In this document: piece after piece, positions 16,435 to 25,795 of the stretch | Layout of the letters: every line of letters starts with the position of its first letter | Numbering within the stretch: position 1 is the first letter of the stretch | Assembly (NCBI GenBank): GCA_031253835.1 | Contig: JAIRVP010000056.1 | Location: forward strand, 164,046 to 228,045 | Direction of reading: 5' to 3' | Length of the DNA: 64,000 nucleotides | Source: Burkholderia sp. | GTDB taxonomy: Bacteria > Pseudomonadota > Gammaproteobacteria > Burkholderiales > Burkholderiaceae | Made by a program: the position numbers and the translations under genes | The notes under the pieces: generated by a model | Told to the model about the DNA's origin: nothing | Database searches by the model: none | Seen by the model: only the letters and a program-made list of their open reading frames with translations

Positions 16435-17942
16435 TCAAACCGTTCCGCTCGATCGAATCGGCGGCCACCGCGACGCACAACTGGCGGCGCCGCCAGATCC
16501 TGTGCGCGGGGGCGTCGACGCTGGTACTCGGTCTCGTCGCGCCGCGGCTCGCACACGCGTCGTCGGTACTCGGCGTGCGCGTGTGGCCGGCGCGCGATTA
16601 CACGCGCGTCACGATCGAATCCGACCAGCCGCTGCAGAATAGCCAACAACTGCTGCAGGGTCCCGACCGTCTCGTCGTCGACTTGACCGGCCTCGATCTC
16701 GACCAGGCGCTGCGCGACCTCGTGTCGAAGATCGCGCCGAACGACCCGCAGATCCAGTCGGTGCGGGTCGGCCAGTATCAGCCGCACGTCGTGCGGATGG
16801 TGTTCGACCTGAAAGGCTCGGTGAAGCCGCAGGTGTTCACGCTGCCGCCGGTCGGCACCTACAAGTACCGGCTCGTGTTCGACCTGTATCCGGCCGTCGC
16901 GCCCGATCCGCTGTCCGACCTGATCGCGCAGACGGAGCGCAAGGAGCAGGCGCTCAACGACACGGCGCGCGCGCAGCAGATGCAGCCGCCGACCACGCTG
17001 GCCGGCCCGGGCACACCGCCGCCCGGCGCGGGCGACAACAGCGACGCGTTCTTCCAGCGCTTCGCGCAGAACACGCCGGCCACGCCGCGCACGCCGCCGG
17101 CTGCCGGCACGCCTTCGACGCCCGCGAAGCCGGCCGTCAAGCCGCCGCCCGTCATCGCGCGCCGCGACGACAGCGACGACGACGGCGACACCTACAAGTT
17201 CACCGCGCCGAAATCCGGCAAGGGCGGCACGGTACGCCTGCTGACGGTCGCGATCGATCCGGGCCACGGCGGCGAGGATCCGGGCGCGATCGGCGGCGGC
17301 GGCACGTACGAGAAGCACATCGCGCTCGACATCGCGAAGAAGCTGCGCGCGAAGATCGACGGCGCGCCGAACATGCGCGCGATGATGACGCGCGACGCCG
17401 ACTTCTTCGTACCGCTGAACGTGCGCGTGCAGAAGGCGCGCCGCGTCGGCGCCGACCTGTTCGTGTCGATCCACGCGGACGCGTTCACGACGCCGTCCGC
17501 GCGCGGCTCGTCGGTGTTCGCGCTGTCGGACCACGGCGCGACGAGCGCCGCGGCGCGCTGGATGGCGAACAAGGAGAATTCGTCGGACCTGATCGGCGGG
17601 ATCAACATCAAGACGGCGGACGCGGCCGTGAACCGCGCGCTGTTCGACATGTCGACGACCGCGCAGATCCGCGACTCGCTGCGCTACGGCAACTACGTGC
17701 TGAAGGAAGTCGGCGGCATCAACAAGCTGCACAAGGGCTCGGTCGAGCAGGCCGGGTTCGCGGTGCTGAAGGCGCCCGACATTCCGTCGATCCTCGTCGA
17801 GACCGCGTTCATCAGCAACCCCGACGAAGAGCGCCGGCTCAACGACGACAGCTATCGCGACGAGATGGCCGACGCGATCTTCCGCGGCATCAAGCGTTAC
17901 TTCGCCGCGAATCCGCCGCTCGCGAAGAACCGGATGGCGTGA
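16416..17942 (+). CDS. amiC: Periplasmic N-acetylmuramoyl-L-alanine amidase with AMIN domain (AmiC type)
   Basis: A 508-residue amidase that cuts the amide bond between MurNAc and the stem peptide during cell separation. A Tat-like signal (RRRQILCAGAS, about residues 23-33) and hydrophobic run end near AHA at about residue 49. An AMIN septal-targeting domain occupies about residues 50-170. A ~110-residue linker rich in Pro, Thr and Ala follows, then the Amidase_3 domain (about residues 270-500) with zinc ligands in IDPGHGGEDPGA, the KHIALD glutamate region, SIHADAF and the catalytic ETAFISNPDEE. The start overlaps tsaE by 19 bases. Confidence 0.93.
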   Translation: MSRKMLIKPFRSIESAATATHNWRRRQILCAGASTLVLGLVAPRLAHASSVLGVRVWPARDYTRVTIESDQPLQNSQQLLQGPDRLVVDLTGLDLDQALRDLVSKIAPNDPQIQSVRVGQYQPHVVRMVFDLKGSVKPQVFTLPPVGTYKYRLVFDLYPAVAPDPLSDLIAQTERKEQALNDTARAQQMQPPTTLAGPGTPPPGAGDNSDAFFQRFAQNTPATPRTPPAAGTPSTPAKPAVKPPPVIARRDDSDDDGDTYKFTAPKSGKGGTVRLLTVAIDPGHGGEDPGAIGGGGTYEKHIALDIAKKLRAKIDGAPNMRAMMTRDADFFVPLNVRVQKARRVGADLFVSIHADAFTTPSARGSSVFALSDHGATSAAARWMANKENSSDLIGGINIKTADAAVNRALFDMSTTAQIRDSLRYGNYVLKEVGGINKLHKGSVEQAGFAVLKAPDIPSILVETAFISNPDEERRLNDDSYRDEMADAIFRGIKRYFAANPPLAKNRMA

Positions 17943-17960
17943 CGGCCGCCCCTTCCCTGC

Positions 17961-17985
17961 CGCCGGCACGCGCTGCGTGCCGGCG
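17961..17985. terminator. Perfect 10-bp hairpin between convergent amiC and EamA genes
   Basis: CGCCGGCACG/CGTGCCGGCG with a 5-base loop, centred in the 45-base gap between convergent stops. There is no T-run, so termination is plausible but not canonical. Confidence 0.45.
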
Positions 17986-17987
17986 CG

Positions 17988-18869
17988 TCACGACACCGCG
18001 AAGCGGCTCAGCAGTTTCCCGCCGAGCACGTTCACCGCAAGCCCGCCCATCACGAGCGCGGTGCCGATCAGCTGCGCCTGCGTCAGGTGTTCGTCGAGCA
18101 GCAGCGCCGACGACGCGAGCCCGACGACCGGCACCAGCAGCGAGAACTGCGCAACCTGCGCGGCCGGATAGCGCGACAGCAGGCGGCTCCACAGCCCGTA
18201 GCCGAGCAGCGTCGCGACGAACGCGAGATAGACGACCGCGAAGATCGACGCGCCGTTGAGCCCGGCGAGCGCGGTCGCGATGCGCTGCGGCCCCTCGAAC
18301 CACAGCGACAGCAGGAAGAACGGCACGGGCGGCACGAGGCTTGCCCACACGACGAGCGACACGAGGTTCGCCTTCCCGACCTTCTTCGTGACGATATTGC
18401 CGAACGCCCACATCGCGGCCGAGCAGATCGTCAGCAGGAAACCCGCGAGCGTCATCGCACGGCCGCCCTGCGCGGCGATCACGACGAGCCCGCCCGCGGC
18501 GATCGCGAGCCCGATCAGGTTCTGCACGCGCAGCCGCTCGCCGAGGAACAGCATCGCGAACACGAGCGTGAAGAACGCCTGCGACTGCAGCACGAGCGAC
18601 GCGAGGCCGGCCGGCATGCCGACGTACATGCCGGTGAACAGGAACACGAACTGGCCGAGCTGGATCGTCGCGCCGTACAGCACCAGCAGGCGCCACGGAA
18701 TCTGCGGCCGGCGCACGAAGAACACCGCGGGCACGGCCGCGAGCGTGAAGCGCAGCGCGCCGAGCAGCATCGGCGGCATTCCGTGCAGGCCGACCTTGAT
18801 CACGACGAAGTTCACGCCCCACGCCAGGATCACGACCAGCGCGAGCAGCAAGTCCTTCGGGGCCATCAT
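17988..18869 (-). CDS. EamA-family (DMT) transporter
   Basis: A 293-residue inner-membrane protein with ten hydrophobic helices in two EamA repeats, starting MMAPKDLLLALVVILAWGVNFVVIKVGLHGMPP (typical first repeat). The second repeat starts near AGFLLTICSAAMWAFGNIVTKK. The family exports amino acids or other metabolites; YdcZ/RhaT-like substrates cannot be told apart here. Two adjacent ATGs (18869 and 18866) are both possible. It is a single gene, convergent with amiC and divergent from pirin. Confidence 0.88.
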   Translation of the reverse strand: MMAPKDLLLALVVILAWGVNFVVIKVGLHGMPPMLLGALRFTLAAVPAVFFVRRPQIPWRLLVLYGATIQLGQFVFLFTGMYVGMPAGLASLVLQSQAFFTLVFAMLFLGERLRVQNLIGLAIAAGGLVVIAAQGGRAMTLAGFLLTICSAAMWAFGNIVTKKVGKANLVSLVVWASLVPPVPFFLLSLWFEGPQRIATALAGLNGASIFAVVYLAFVATLLGYGLWSRLLSRYPAAQVAQFSLLVPVVGLASSALLLDEHLTQAQLIGTALVMGGLAVNVLGGKLLSRFAVS

Positions 18870-19019
18870 CGGCGTCTCCTCGATTCGAATCGTCGTTCTG
18901 AAGCGCGTCAGTCTACCGGGTTTCGCCGGGCGGCCCGATACCCGCGCGGCGCGCATGGAATCGGCGGCGGGCGGCCAGTACAATGACCGGCATCCCCCCG
19001 CCGCCCCACTGGAGCCGCC

Positions 19020-19901
19020 ATGACCGACTCGATCAAAGCCCTGCTGAAGCCGCACGTGCGCGACATCGGCAACCTGCAGGTGCGCCGCACGCTGCCCGCG
19101 CTCGCCGCGCGCCTCGTCGGCCCGTTCATCTTCTTCGATCACATGGGTCCCGCCACGCTGCCGGCCGGCACGGGCCTCGACGTGCGCCCGCATCCGCACA
19201 TCGGGCTCGCGACCGTCACCTACCTGTTCGACGGCGCGATCCTGCACCGCGACAGCCTCGGCTCGCTGCAGGCCATCGTGCCGGGCGACGTGAACTGGAT
19301 GACGGCCGGCCGCGGGATCGTCCACTCCGAGCGCACGCCCGACGCACAGCGCGCCAGCGGCCATACCGTGCACGGGATCCAGACCAGGGTCGCGCTGCCG
19401 CAAGCGCACGAGACGACCGAGCCGTCGTTCGAGCACCATCCGGCCGACACGCTGCCCAAGCGCAACGAAGACGGCGTATCGCTGACGGTGATCGCCGGCG
19501 ACGCGTTCGGGCTGCGCTCGCCCGTCACGACGTTCTCGCGCACGCTGTACGTCGCGGCCGAATTCGCGGCCGGCGGGCGGATCGAACTCGACGCGTCGCA
19601 CGAGGAGCGCGCGGTCTACGTGGTCGACGGCGAGCTCGCGATCGACGGCACGCCGGTGCCGGCCGAACAGATGGCCGTGCTCGCGCCGGGCGCGGCCGTC
19701 ACGCTGACGAGCGGCAGCGGCGCGCGCGCGATGCTGCTCGGCGGCGACAAGATCGACGGCGAACGCTTCATCGAATGGAATTTCGTCGCCAGCAGCCGCG
19801 ACGCGATCGAGCGCGCGAAAGCGGCCTGGACGCGCCAGGAAATGGGCAAGGTGCCGGGCGAGACCGAGTGGATTCCGTTGCCCGAGTCGAAGCCGCGTTG
19901 A
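19020..19901 (+). CDS. Pirin-family bicupin protein
   Basis: A 293-residue cupin protein. The N-terminal metal site is visible in DVRPHPHIGLATVTYLFDGAILHRDSLG (His-x-His-x4) and GRGIVHSERTP, at about residues 57-105; a second cupin fold and the FIEWNFVAS motif follow. Bacterial pirins are iron proteins, some with quercetin 2,3-dioxygenase activity; the physiological substrate here is unknown. It lies 52 bases upstream of the thioredoxin-TPR gene in the same direction and may be co-transcribed. Confidence 0.92.
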   Translation: MTDSIKALLKPHVRDIGNLQVRRTLPALAARLVGPFIFFDHMGPATLPAGTGLDVRPHPHIGLATVTYLFDGAILHRDSLGSLQAIVPGDVNWMTAGRGIVHSERTPDAQRASGHTVHGIQTRVALPQAHETTEPSFEHHPADTLPKRNEDGVSLTVIAGDAFGLRSPVTTFSRTLYVAAEFAAGGRIELDASHEERAVYVVDGELAIDGTPVPAEQMAVLAPGAAVTLTSGSGARAMLLGGDKIDGERFIEWNFVASSRDAIERAKAAWTRQEMGKVPGETEWIPLPESKPR

Positions 19902-19953
19902 AAAAGGGGCGCGCTGCCCCCATCCTGACGATATTCGAACCGAAGAGAACGAC

Positions 19954-20802
19954 ATGGACACCACGCTTGCCACTTTCGAGAAAGACGTCATCGAGGCGTC
20001 GCTGGACACGCCCGTGCTGGTCGACTTCTGGGCGCCGTGGTGCGGCCCCTGCAAGACGCTCGGCCCGCTGCTGGAAAAGCTCGAAGCCGACTACGAAGGC
20101 CGCTGGAAGCTCGTGAAGGTCAACGTCGACGAGAACCAGGAACTGGCCGCGCACTTCCAGACCCGCAGCATCCCGCACGTGATCGCATTCGCCGACGGCC
20201 GCCCGGTCGACCAGTTCGTCGGCGTGCTGCCCGAAGGCCAGTTGCGCGCGTTCCTCGACCGGCTGCTGCCGGCCCCCGAGGAAGCCGAGCGCCGCGCCGC
20301 GCAGTACGCGATGGCCGAGCAGCGCTACGACGATGCGCTCACGCACCTCGAGGCGGCGCTCGCGCTGAACCCCGGCTTCGACGACGCACGCCTCGACCTG
20401 ATCGAGCTGCTGCTTGCAAGCAACCAGGTCGACGCCGCGCGCGCCGAGACCGAGCGCCTGTCGCCGCAGACCGTGCAAAGCGGCGATCCGCGCTACCAGG
20501 CGATCAAGACGCGTTTCGATGCGCTCGAAGCGACGGCCGACCTGCCGCCGACCGACGCGCTCGAAGCACGCATCGCGGCGAACCCGGCCGATCTCGATGC
20601 GCGCTTCGACCTCGCGCAGAGCCTGATCGCGCGGCGCGCGTACGAAGGCGCGGTGGAGCAGTTGCTGGAAATCGTCACGCGCGACCGCGCGTACGGCGAC
20701 GATCTCGGCCGCCGCACGTTGATCTCGGTGTTCGAGCTGGCCGGCGATCGCCCCGACCTCGTCGCCGGGTGGCGACGCAAGCTGAGCATGGCGCTCAACT
20801 GA
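19954..20802 (+). CDS. cnoX: Thioredoxin-TPR chaperone (CnoX/YbbN type)
   Basis: A 282-residue protein with an N-terminal thioredoxin domain (VDFWAPWCGPCKTLGPLLEKLE, about residues 23-44) and a C-terminal TPR region (about residues 115-275). CnoX protects client proteins and hands them to GroEL/DnaK. The active site here is an intact CGPC, unlike the E. coli protein, which lacks the first cysteine, so it should be redox-active. It probably forms a two-gene unit with the upstream pirin. Confidence 0.92.
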   Translation: MDTTLATFEKDVIEASLDTPVLVDFWAPWCGPCKTLGPLLEKLEADYEGRWKLVKVNVDENQELAAHFQTRSIPHVIAFADGRPVDQFVGVLPEGQLRAFLDRLLPAPEEAERRAAQYAMAEQRYDDALTHLEAALALNPGFDDARLDLIELLLASNQVDAARAETERLSPQTVQSGDPRYQAIKTRFDALEATADLPPTDALEARIAANPADLDARFDLAQSLIARRAYEGAVEQLLEIVTRDRAYGDDLGRRTLISVFELAGDRPDLVAGWRRKLSMALN

Positions 20803-20905
20803 CGCGTGACGTGCCGGGCCGCAACGGCCCGGCCGGATCGCCGTCACGCTTGCGGCGCACTACCCGCGCCGCAGCCTCGTCTCTCCATGCCCGCGCGTCG
20901 CGGGC

Positions 20906-21763
20906 TCAGCCGGCAGCCTGCGCTGCAATCGCGCGCAGCGCATGCGCGGCGGCCGCGAACCCGAAGCTCGCGGTCACGCACACGCTCGAACCGAATCCCG
21001 CGCAGTTGAGCCCCGCGACATGCGCGGCCGCGGACGGCTCGGCGCCGTCCTCGAGGTCGCACGCGGCGGCTTCCGGGTAGATCAGCGGCTCGTCCGAATA
21101 CACGGCGCTGACCTTGAAACGCGCCTTCGGCCCGCGCGGAAAGCCGTGCTGCTTGCGCAACTGCGCGCGCACCTTCGACAGCAGCGGATCCTGGATCGTC
21201 AGCGCGAGATCGTCGATGCGGATGCGCGTCGGGTCGAGCTGGCCGCCCGCGCCGCCGACGACGATCAGCGGCTGCCGCTTCGCGACGCACCACGCGATCA
21301 GCGCGACCTTCGTGCGCACGCTGTCGATCGCATCGATCACGTAGTCGAAGCCGCCGCCGAGCAGCGCGTCGAAGTTGTCGGGCTCGACGAAATCCTCGAT
21401 CCGGTTCACGCGGCACGCGGGATCGATCAGCGCGATCCGCTCGGCCATCGCGTCGACCTTCGGCTTGCCGAAATTGCCGTCGAGTGCGTGGATCTGCCGG
21501 TTCGTATTGCTTTCCGCGACGTTGTCGAGATCGATCAGCGTCAGCGTGCCGACCGCGTTGCGGGCGAGCGCCTCGGCCACCCACGACCCGACGCCGCCGA
21601 TCCCGATCACCGCGACGTGCGCACGCTCGAACGCGGCGGCCGCCGGCGCGCCGTACCGGCGCGCGACGCCGCCGAAGCGCCGCGTGCGATCCACGTCAAG
21701 CTGGATTTCCGGGGTCGGGGTAAGATCAGAAGAACTGGGCGGGGCAGCGTCGGCAGTGGACAT
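20906..21763 (-). CDS. tcdA: tRNA threonylcarbamoyladenosine dehydratase
   Basis: A 285-residue E1-like (ThiF/MoeB fold) enzyme that cyclises t6A to ct6A on tRNA. The ATP-binding GIGGVGSWVAEALARNAVG is at about residue 55, with LIDLDNVAESNTNRQ and the conserved DAIDSVRTK and GGAGGQLDPT segments after it. The start MSTADAAPPS was chosen because 26 extra residues upstream (to 21841) look non-coding and overlap the divergent pdxH promoter area. Confidence 0.94.
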   Translation of the reverse strand: MSTADAAPPSSSDLTPTPEIQLDVDRTRRFGGVARRYGAPAAAAFERAHVAVIGIGGVGSWVAEALARNAVGTLTLIDLDNVAESNTNRQIHALDGNFGKPKVDAMAERIALIDPACRVNRIEDFVEPDNFDALLGGGFDYVIDAIDSVRTKVALIAWCVAKRQPLIVVGGAGGQLDPTRIRIDDLALTIQDPLLSKVRAQLRKQHGFPRGPKARFKVSAVYSDEPLIYPEAAACDLEDGAEPSAAAHVAGLNCAGFGSSVCVTASFGFAAAAHALRAIAAQAAG

Positions 21764-21891
21764 GGCAGCAAGGAAAACGTAAGTCGTGCAGCCTTCTATT
21801 TTGCCTGAACTCCCCGCTCGCACGCGCCACTGTGCACGCACGATTCTTGCGCGTTCGCTATACTGGCCCCAGATTGAAGCGTTTGCATAAC

Positions 21892-22536
21892 ATGACGACT
21901 CTCGCCGATCTCCGCATCAACTATTCACGTGCTTCGCTCGACGAAGCCGATGCCGCCCCCGACCCCCTCGCCCAGTTCGATCGCTGGTTCAAGGAGGCGC
22001 TCGCCGCCAAACTGCCCGAGCCGAACACGATGACGCTCGCGACCGTCGGCGACGACGGCCGGCCGTCGGCCCGGATCGTGCTCATCAAGGGCGTCGACGA
22101 ACGCGGGTTCGTCTTCTTCACCAATTACGAAAGCCGCAAGGGTCACGATCTCGCCGTGCATCCGCAAGCCGCGCTGCTGTTCTACTGGATCGAACTCGAG
22201 CGCCAGGTGCGCATCGAGGGCCGGATAGAGAAAACCAGCGCCGAAGAAAGCGACCGCTATTTCGCGTCACGCCCGCTCGGCTCGCGCATCGGCGCATGGG
22301 CGTCGGAGCAGAGCGCCGTGATCGACAGCCGCGCGACGCTCGAAGCGCGCGAAAAGGCCATCAGCGAACGCTACGGCGACAACCCGCCGCGTCCGCCGCA
22401 CTGGGGCGGCTACCGCCTCGTGCCCGACGCGATCGAGTTCTGGCAAGGACGCCCGTCGCGGCTGCACGACCGCCTGCTCTATACGCGCGACGCCGCAGCG
22501 TCGCCGGGCTGGACGATCTCGCGCCTGTCGCCGTAA
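21892..22536 (+). CDS. pdxH: Pyridoxine/pyridoxamine 5'-phosphate oxidase
   Basis: A 214-residue FMN enzyme making pyridoxal 5'-phosphate. The N-terminal LRINYSRASLDE, the FMN-binding RPSARIVLIKGVDERGFVFFTNYESRKG, and the C-terminal PHWGGYRLVPDAIEFWQGRPSRLHDR and WTISRLSP are textbook PdxH. The ATG at 21892 gives the normal N-terminus. TATACT at 21859-21864 is a plausible -10. Confidence 0.98.
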   Translation: MTTLADLRINYSRASLDEADAAPDPLAQFDRWFKEALAAKLPEPNTMTLATVGDDGRPSARIVLIKGVDERGFVFFTNYESRKGHDLAVHPQAALLFYWIELERQVRIEGRIEKTSAEESDRYFASRPLGSRIGAWASEQSAVIDSRATLEAREKAISERYGDNPPRPPHWGGYRLVPDAIEFWQGRPSRLHDRLLYTRDAAASPGWTISRLSP

Positions 22537-22657
22537 GCGCGGCGCCGGCGCACGCCGGTCGTGTCTCGTGTTGCATCCGGGCGCCCGCCTCGCAAGCGGC
22601 GGGCGCCGGTCAAGATACTTGGCTGTATTCGATTCAACGAACAAACGGAGAATCCAA

Positions 22658-23878
22658 ATGTTCTGGGAAAAGAAGCTGGCACAGTGGGCGGACGAAGTAC
22701 GGGCGAAAGCGAACATACCGGCGCGCCTCGTGCTGTGGAACGGCGATCAACTCGATTTCGGCACCTTCAGCGCACCGCAGGTCACGCTGAAGGTGAACAG
22801 CGCGTCGGCGTTGCCGCTGCTGCTCGATCCGAGCCTCGACAATCTCGGCGAGGCTTACGTGAAGGGCAAGATCGACATCGAAGGCAGGCTGTCGGACATC
22901 ATCAACATCAGCTACTCGCTCGCGCGCAGCACCGTGACGAGCGCGAGCAAGCTCGCGCGCGTGAAGCGCTACTTCAATCACTCGAAGAGCACCGACAAGA
23001 AGGCGATCCAGTACCACTACGACGTGTCGAACGAGTTCTACCAGCTGTGGCTCGACGAGAACATGGTGTACTCGTGCGCGTACTTCGAGAACGGCGACGA
23101 GGATCTCGCCACCGCGCAGATCAAGAAGATCGATCACATCCTGACGAAGATCCAGCTCGAGCCCGGCCAGCGCCTGCTCGACATCGGCTGCGGCTGGGGG
23201 GCGCTCGTGCTGCGCGCCGCGCAGAAGTTCGGCGCGACGTGCCTCGGCGTGACGCTGTCGCAGAACCAGTTCGACCTCGCGACCGCGCGCGTGAAGGCCG
23301 CGGGGCTCGAGGACAAAATCGAGATCCGCCTGCAGGACTACCGCGAGATCGACGGCCAGTTCGACCGCATCACGAGCGTCGGGATGTTCGAGCACGTCGG
23401 CCGCAAGAACCTCCCGCTCTACTTCTCGCGCGTGCATGACCTGCTCGCCGACGACGGCATCGCGATGAACCACGGAATCACGTCGACCGACGCGGAAAGC
23501 GGCGAGACGGCGCTCGGCGGCGGCGAATTCATCGACCGCTACGTGTTCCCGGACGGCGAGCTGCCGCACATTAGCCTCGCGCTCGAAGCGGCGCAGCGCG
23601 GCGGACTCGAGGCGGTTGACGTCGAAAGCCTGCGGCGGCACTATGCGCGCACGCTCGAGATCTGGACGGAAAACTTCGAGGCGAAGGCCGACCAGGCGAA
23701 AGCGCTCGTCGACGACGAAAAATTCCGCATCTGGCGCGTGTATCTTGCCGGCTGCGCGTATGCATTCGAGCACGACGACGTGTCGATCTTCCAGATCGTT
23801 TGCCGCAAGGCCGGACGCAGCGCGAAAACGCTGCCGTGGTCGCGGCGCTATATGTACGAACACGCGCTGCCGCGCTAG
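22658..23878 (+). CDS. cfa: Cyclopropane-fatty-acyl-phospholipid synthase family methyltransferase
   Basis: A 406-residue SAM enzyme that adds a methylene bridge to unsaturated acyl chains of membrane phospholipids. The SAM-binding motif LLDIGCGWGALVLRAA is at about residue 170; the N-terminal lipid-binding domain, QYHYDVSNEFYQLWLDENMVYSCAYF and MFEHVGRKN are typical. The ATG at 22658 follows CGGAG. In gammaproteobacteria cfa is RpoS-controlled; no such signal was resolved here. Confidence 0.94.
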   Translation: MFWEKKLAQWADEVRAKANIPARLVLWNGDQLDFGTFSAPQVTLKVNSASALPLLLDPSLDNLGEAYVKGKIDIEGRLSDIINISYSLARSTVTSASKLARVKRYFNHSKSTDKKAIQYHYDVSNEFYQLWLDENMVYSCAYFENGDEDLATAQIKKIDHILTKIQLEPGQRLLDIGCGWGALVLRAAQKFGATCLGVTLSQNQFDLATARVKAAGLEDKIEIRLQDYREIDGQFDRITSVGMFEHVGRKNLPLYFSRVHDLLADDGIAMNHGITSTDAESGETALGGGEFIDRYVFPDGELPHISLALEAAQRGGLEAVDVESLRRHYARTLEIWTENFEAKADQAKALVDDEKFRIWRVYLAGCAYAFEHDDVSIFQIVCRKAGRSAKTLPWSRRYMYEHALPR

Positions 23879-23901
23879 GCAGCGCATCACGCTGGGCATG
23901 C

Positions 23902-25200
23902 ATGGGTGACGGCAGGACGCGGCGCAAGGCGCCGCCGGAACGACAGCAGCGCGACGACACGGACCCGTCGCACGCCGACGGACAATTCGACCTGTTCGGC
24001 GTGCCGGCGGACGCCGCACGCGTGCCGCCAGCGCCGACGCCCGCGGACAACGGCCGCCCCGCCAGCCCCGATGAACACGTGACGCCGCACGCGCAGGACG
24101 GCGCGCCGCCCGCTCCTGCCTCCTCCCGCCCTGCCGACGACGAACCGGCACCTGCCTCCGGCCTGCTGTGGGACGAACCGCAGCCGTCCGCCGCGCCGCA
24201 GAAGAAGGGCCGGCGCAAGCGCGGCGTACTGCCTGCGCCGATCGCGGCAGACGTCGCCGACGCCGCGGCCGGCCTGCCGCCGAACGTCCGGCTCGGCACG
24301 TCGTCGTGGTACTTCCCCGGCTGGAACGGCATCGTCTACGACGGCGATTTCGCGCAGACGAAGCTGTCGCGCGAAGGGCTCGAAGCGTACGGCGCGCATC
24401 CGCTGCTGAAGAGCGTGAGCCTCGACCGGTCGTTCTACGGCCCGCTGTCGGTGGCCGACTACCTGCGCTACGCGCAGCAGGTGCCCGACGACTTCCGCTT
24501 CGTCGTGAAGGCGCCGGCATCGGTGACCGATGCGGTGATCCGCGGCCGCCGCGGCGAGCCGTCGGGGCCGAACGCGACCTTCCTCGACGCATCGCTCGCG
24601 ACTCGCGAATTCGTGCAGCCGTGCCTCGAAGGGCTCGGCCGGAAAGCCGGCGTGCTCGTGTTCCAGTTCTCGCCGCTGCCCGACCAGCTGCTGGCCGAAC
24701 CGGCCGCGCTGATCGACCGGCTGACCGCGTTCTTCGCGGCGCTGCCGCCGCTCACGCCGGAAGGCGACGGCACGCGCTACGCGATCGAGATCCGCGACGC
24801 GAGCCTGCTCACGCCGCGCTTCATCCGCGCGCTCGCCGCGCTCGGCGTGCGCTACTGCGTCGGGCTGCATGCGCGGATGCCCGACCCGCTGCGCCAGGCC
24901 GCCGCGCTCGCGCTGCTCGACGGCGACACGCCGGGCCCGCTGATCGTGCGCTGGAGCCTGCACGGCGGCTTCAAGTACGAACAGGCGAAAGCGAAATACG
25001 AGCCGTTCGACAAGCTCGTCGACGAGGATCCGGCCACGCGCTCGGCGCTCGCCGAACTGGCCGCGCGCTACGCGCTGGCCGGGCAGCCGGTGATCATCAC
25101 GATCAACAACAAGGCGGAAGGCTCCGCGCCGCTGTCGTGCATCGCGCTCGCGCGCGAGATTGCCGCCGCGTGCGCGCAGTGGCGCAACGAGGCGGCGTAA
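23902..25200 (+). CDS. DUF72 (YecE-like) protein with a long disordered N-terminal extension
   Basis: A 432-residue protein. The DUF72 domain, a TIM-barrel-like family of unknown function, starts near residue 128 (NVRLGTSSWYFPGWNGIVY) and runs to the end, with RFVVKAPASVTD and FSPLPDQL inside. The first ~125 residues are low-complexity and rich in Pro, Ala, Asp and basic clusters (KKGRRKR), about 120 residues longer than a minimal DUF72 protein. QFDLFG at residues 28-33 resembles a DNA polymerase beta-clamp-binding pentapeptide. The start at 23902 is the only ATG that does not run back into cfa. Confidence 0.85.
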   Translation: MGDGRTRRKAPPERQQRDDTDPSHADGQFDLFGVPADAARVPPAPTPADNGRPASPDEHVTPHAQDGAPPAPASSRPADDEPAPASGLLWDEPQPSAAPQKKGRRKRGVLPAPIAADVADAAAGLPPNVRLGTSSWYFPGWNGIVYDGDFAQTKLSREGLEAYGAHPLLKSVSLDRSFYGPLSVADYLRYAQQVPDDFRFVVKAPASVTDAVIRGRRGEPSGPNATFLDASLATREFVQPCLEGLGRKAGVLVFQFSPLPDQLLAEPAALIDRLTAFFAALPPLTPEGDGTRYAIEIRDASLLTPRFIRALAALGVRYCVGLHARMPDPLRQAAALALLDGDTPGPLIVRWSLHGGFKYEQAKAKYEPFDKLVDEDPATRSALAELAARYALAGQPVIITINNKAEGSAPLSCIALAREIAAACAQWRNEAA

Positions 25201-25234
25201 CGCCTGTTTTCGCCGGCTTGCGCCGGTGACGCGC

Positions 25235-25795
25235 TTACGCGCCGCGCAGCGACTTCAGCCGGTGCGAGAACTTCTGCCGGAATTTCGCGAGCTTCGGCCC
25301 GATCACGACCGAGCAGTAGCCCTGCCCCGGGTTCCGCGCGTAATAGTTCTGGTGATAGTCCTCGGCCGGCCAGTAGTTGCCGTCGAGCGGCACGACCTGC
25401 GTGACGATCGGCTGGCCGAACACCTGCTCGCGCTCGAACTCGCGGATCACGTCGAGCGCCGTGTCGCGCTGTGCATCCGAATGCGTGAACACGACCGACC
25501 GGTACTGCGTGCCGGTGTCGTTGCCCTGCCGGTTCAGCGTGGTCGGATCGTGCGTCGCGAAGAAGATCTCGAGGATCTCGCGATAGCCGATGCGCGCCGG
25601 ATCGAACGTCACGTTGACGACTTCCGCGTGGCCGGTATCGCCTTCGCAAATGTCGCGGTAGCCGGGATTGCGCGTATGGCCGCCCGCGTAACCCGACTGG
25701 ACGGCCGTCACGCCGTCGACGTCGAGAAACACGGCCTCCGTGCACCAGAAACACCCGCCTCCCAAAGTCGCGGTTTCAAGCATCTCGTTCCCCAT
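25235..25795 (-). CDS. msrA: Peptide-methionine (S)-S-oxide reductase
   Basis: A 186-residue repair enzyme reducing methionine-S-sulfoxide. The catalytic GCFWCTE is at about residues 13-19, and SGYAGG, EVVNVTFDP and the C-terminal recycling cysteine in GQGYCSVVIGPK are all present. Two starts fit (25795, MGNEMLET; 25783, MLETATL); the longer is given. No signal peptide is seen, so it is cytosolic. Confidence 0.96.
   Translation of the reverse strand: MGNEMLETATLGGGCFWCTEAVFLDVDGVTAVQSGYAGGHTRNPGYRDICEGDTGHAEVVNVTFDPARIGYREILEIFFATHDPTTLNRQGNDTGTQYRSVVFTHSDAQRDTALDVIREFEREQVFGQPIVTQVVPLDGNYWPAEDYHQNYYARNPGQGYCSVVIGPKLAKFRQKFSHRLKSLRGA

Noticed and set aside
20814..20832. CCGGGCCG/CGGCCCGG hairpin between cnoX and tcdA as a terminator
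   Set aside because: Perfect stem but no T-run on either side and short GC palindromes are frequent in this genome; not enough to call.
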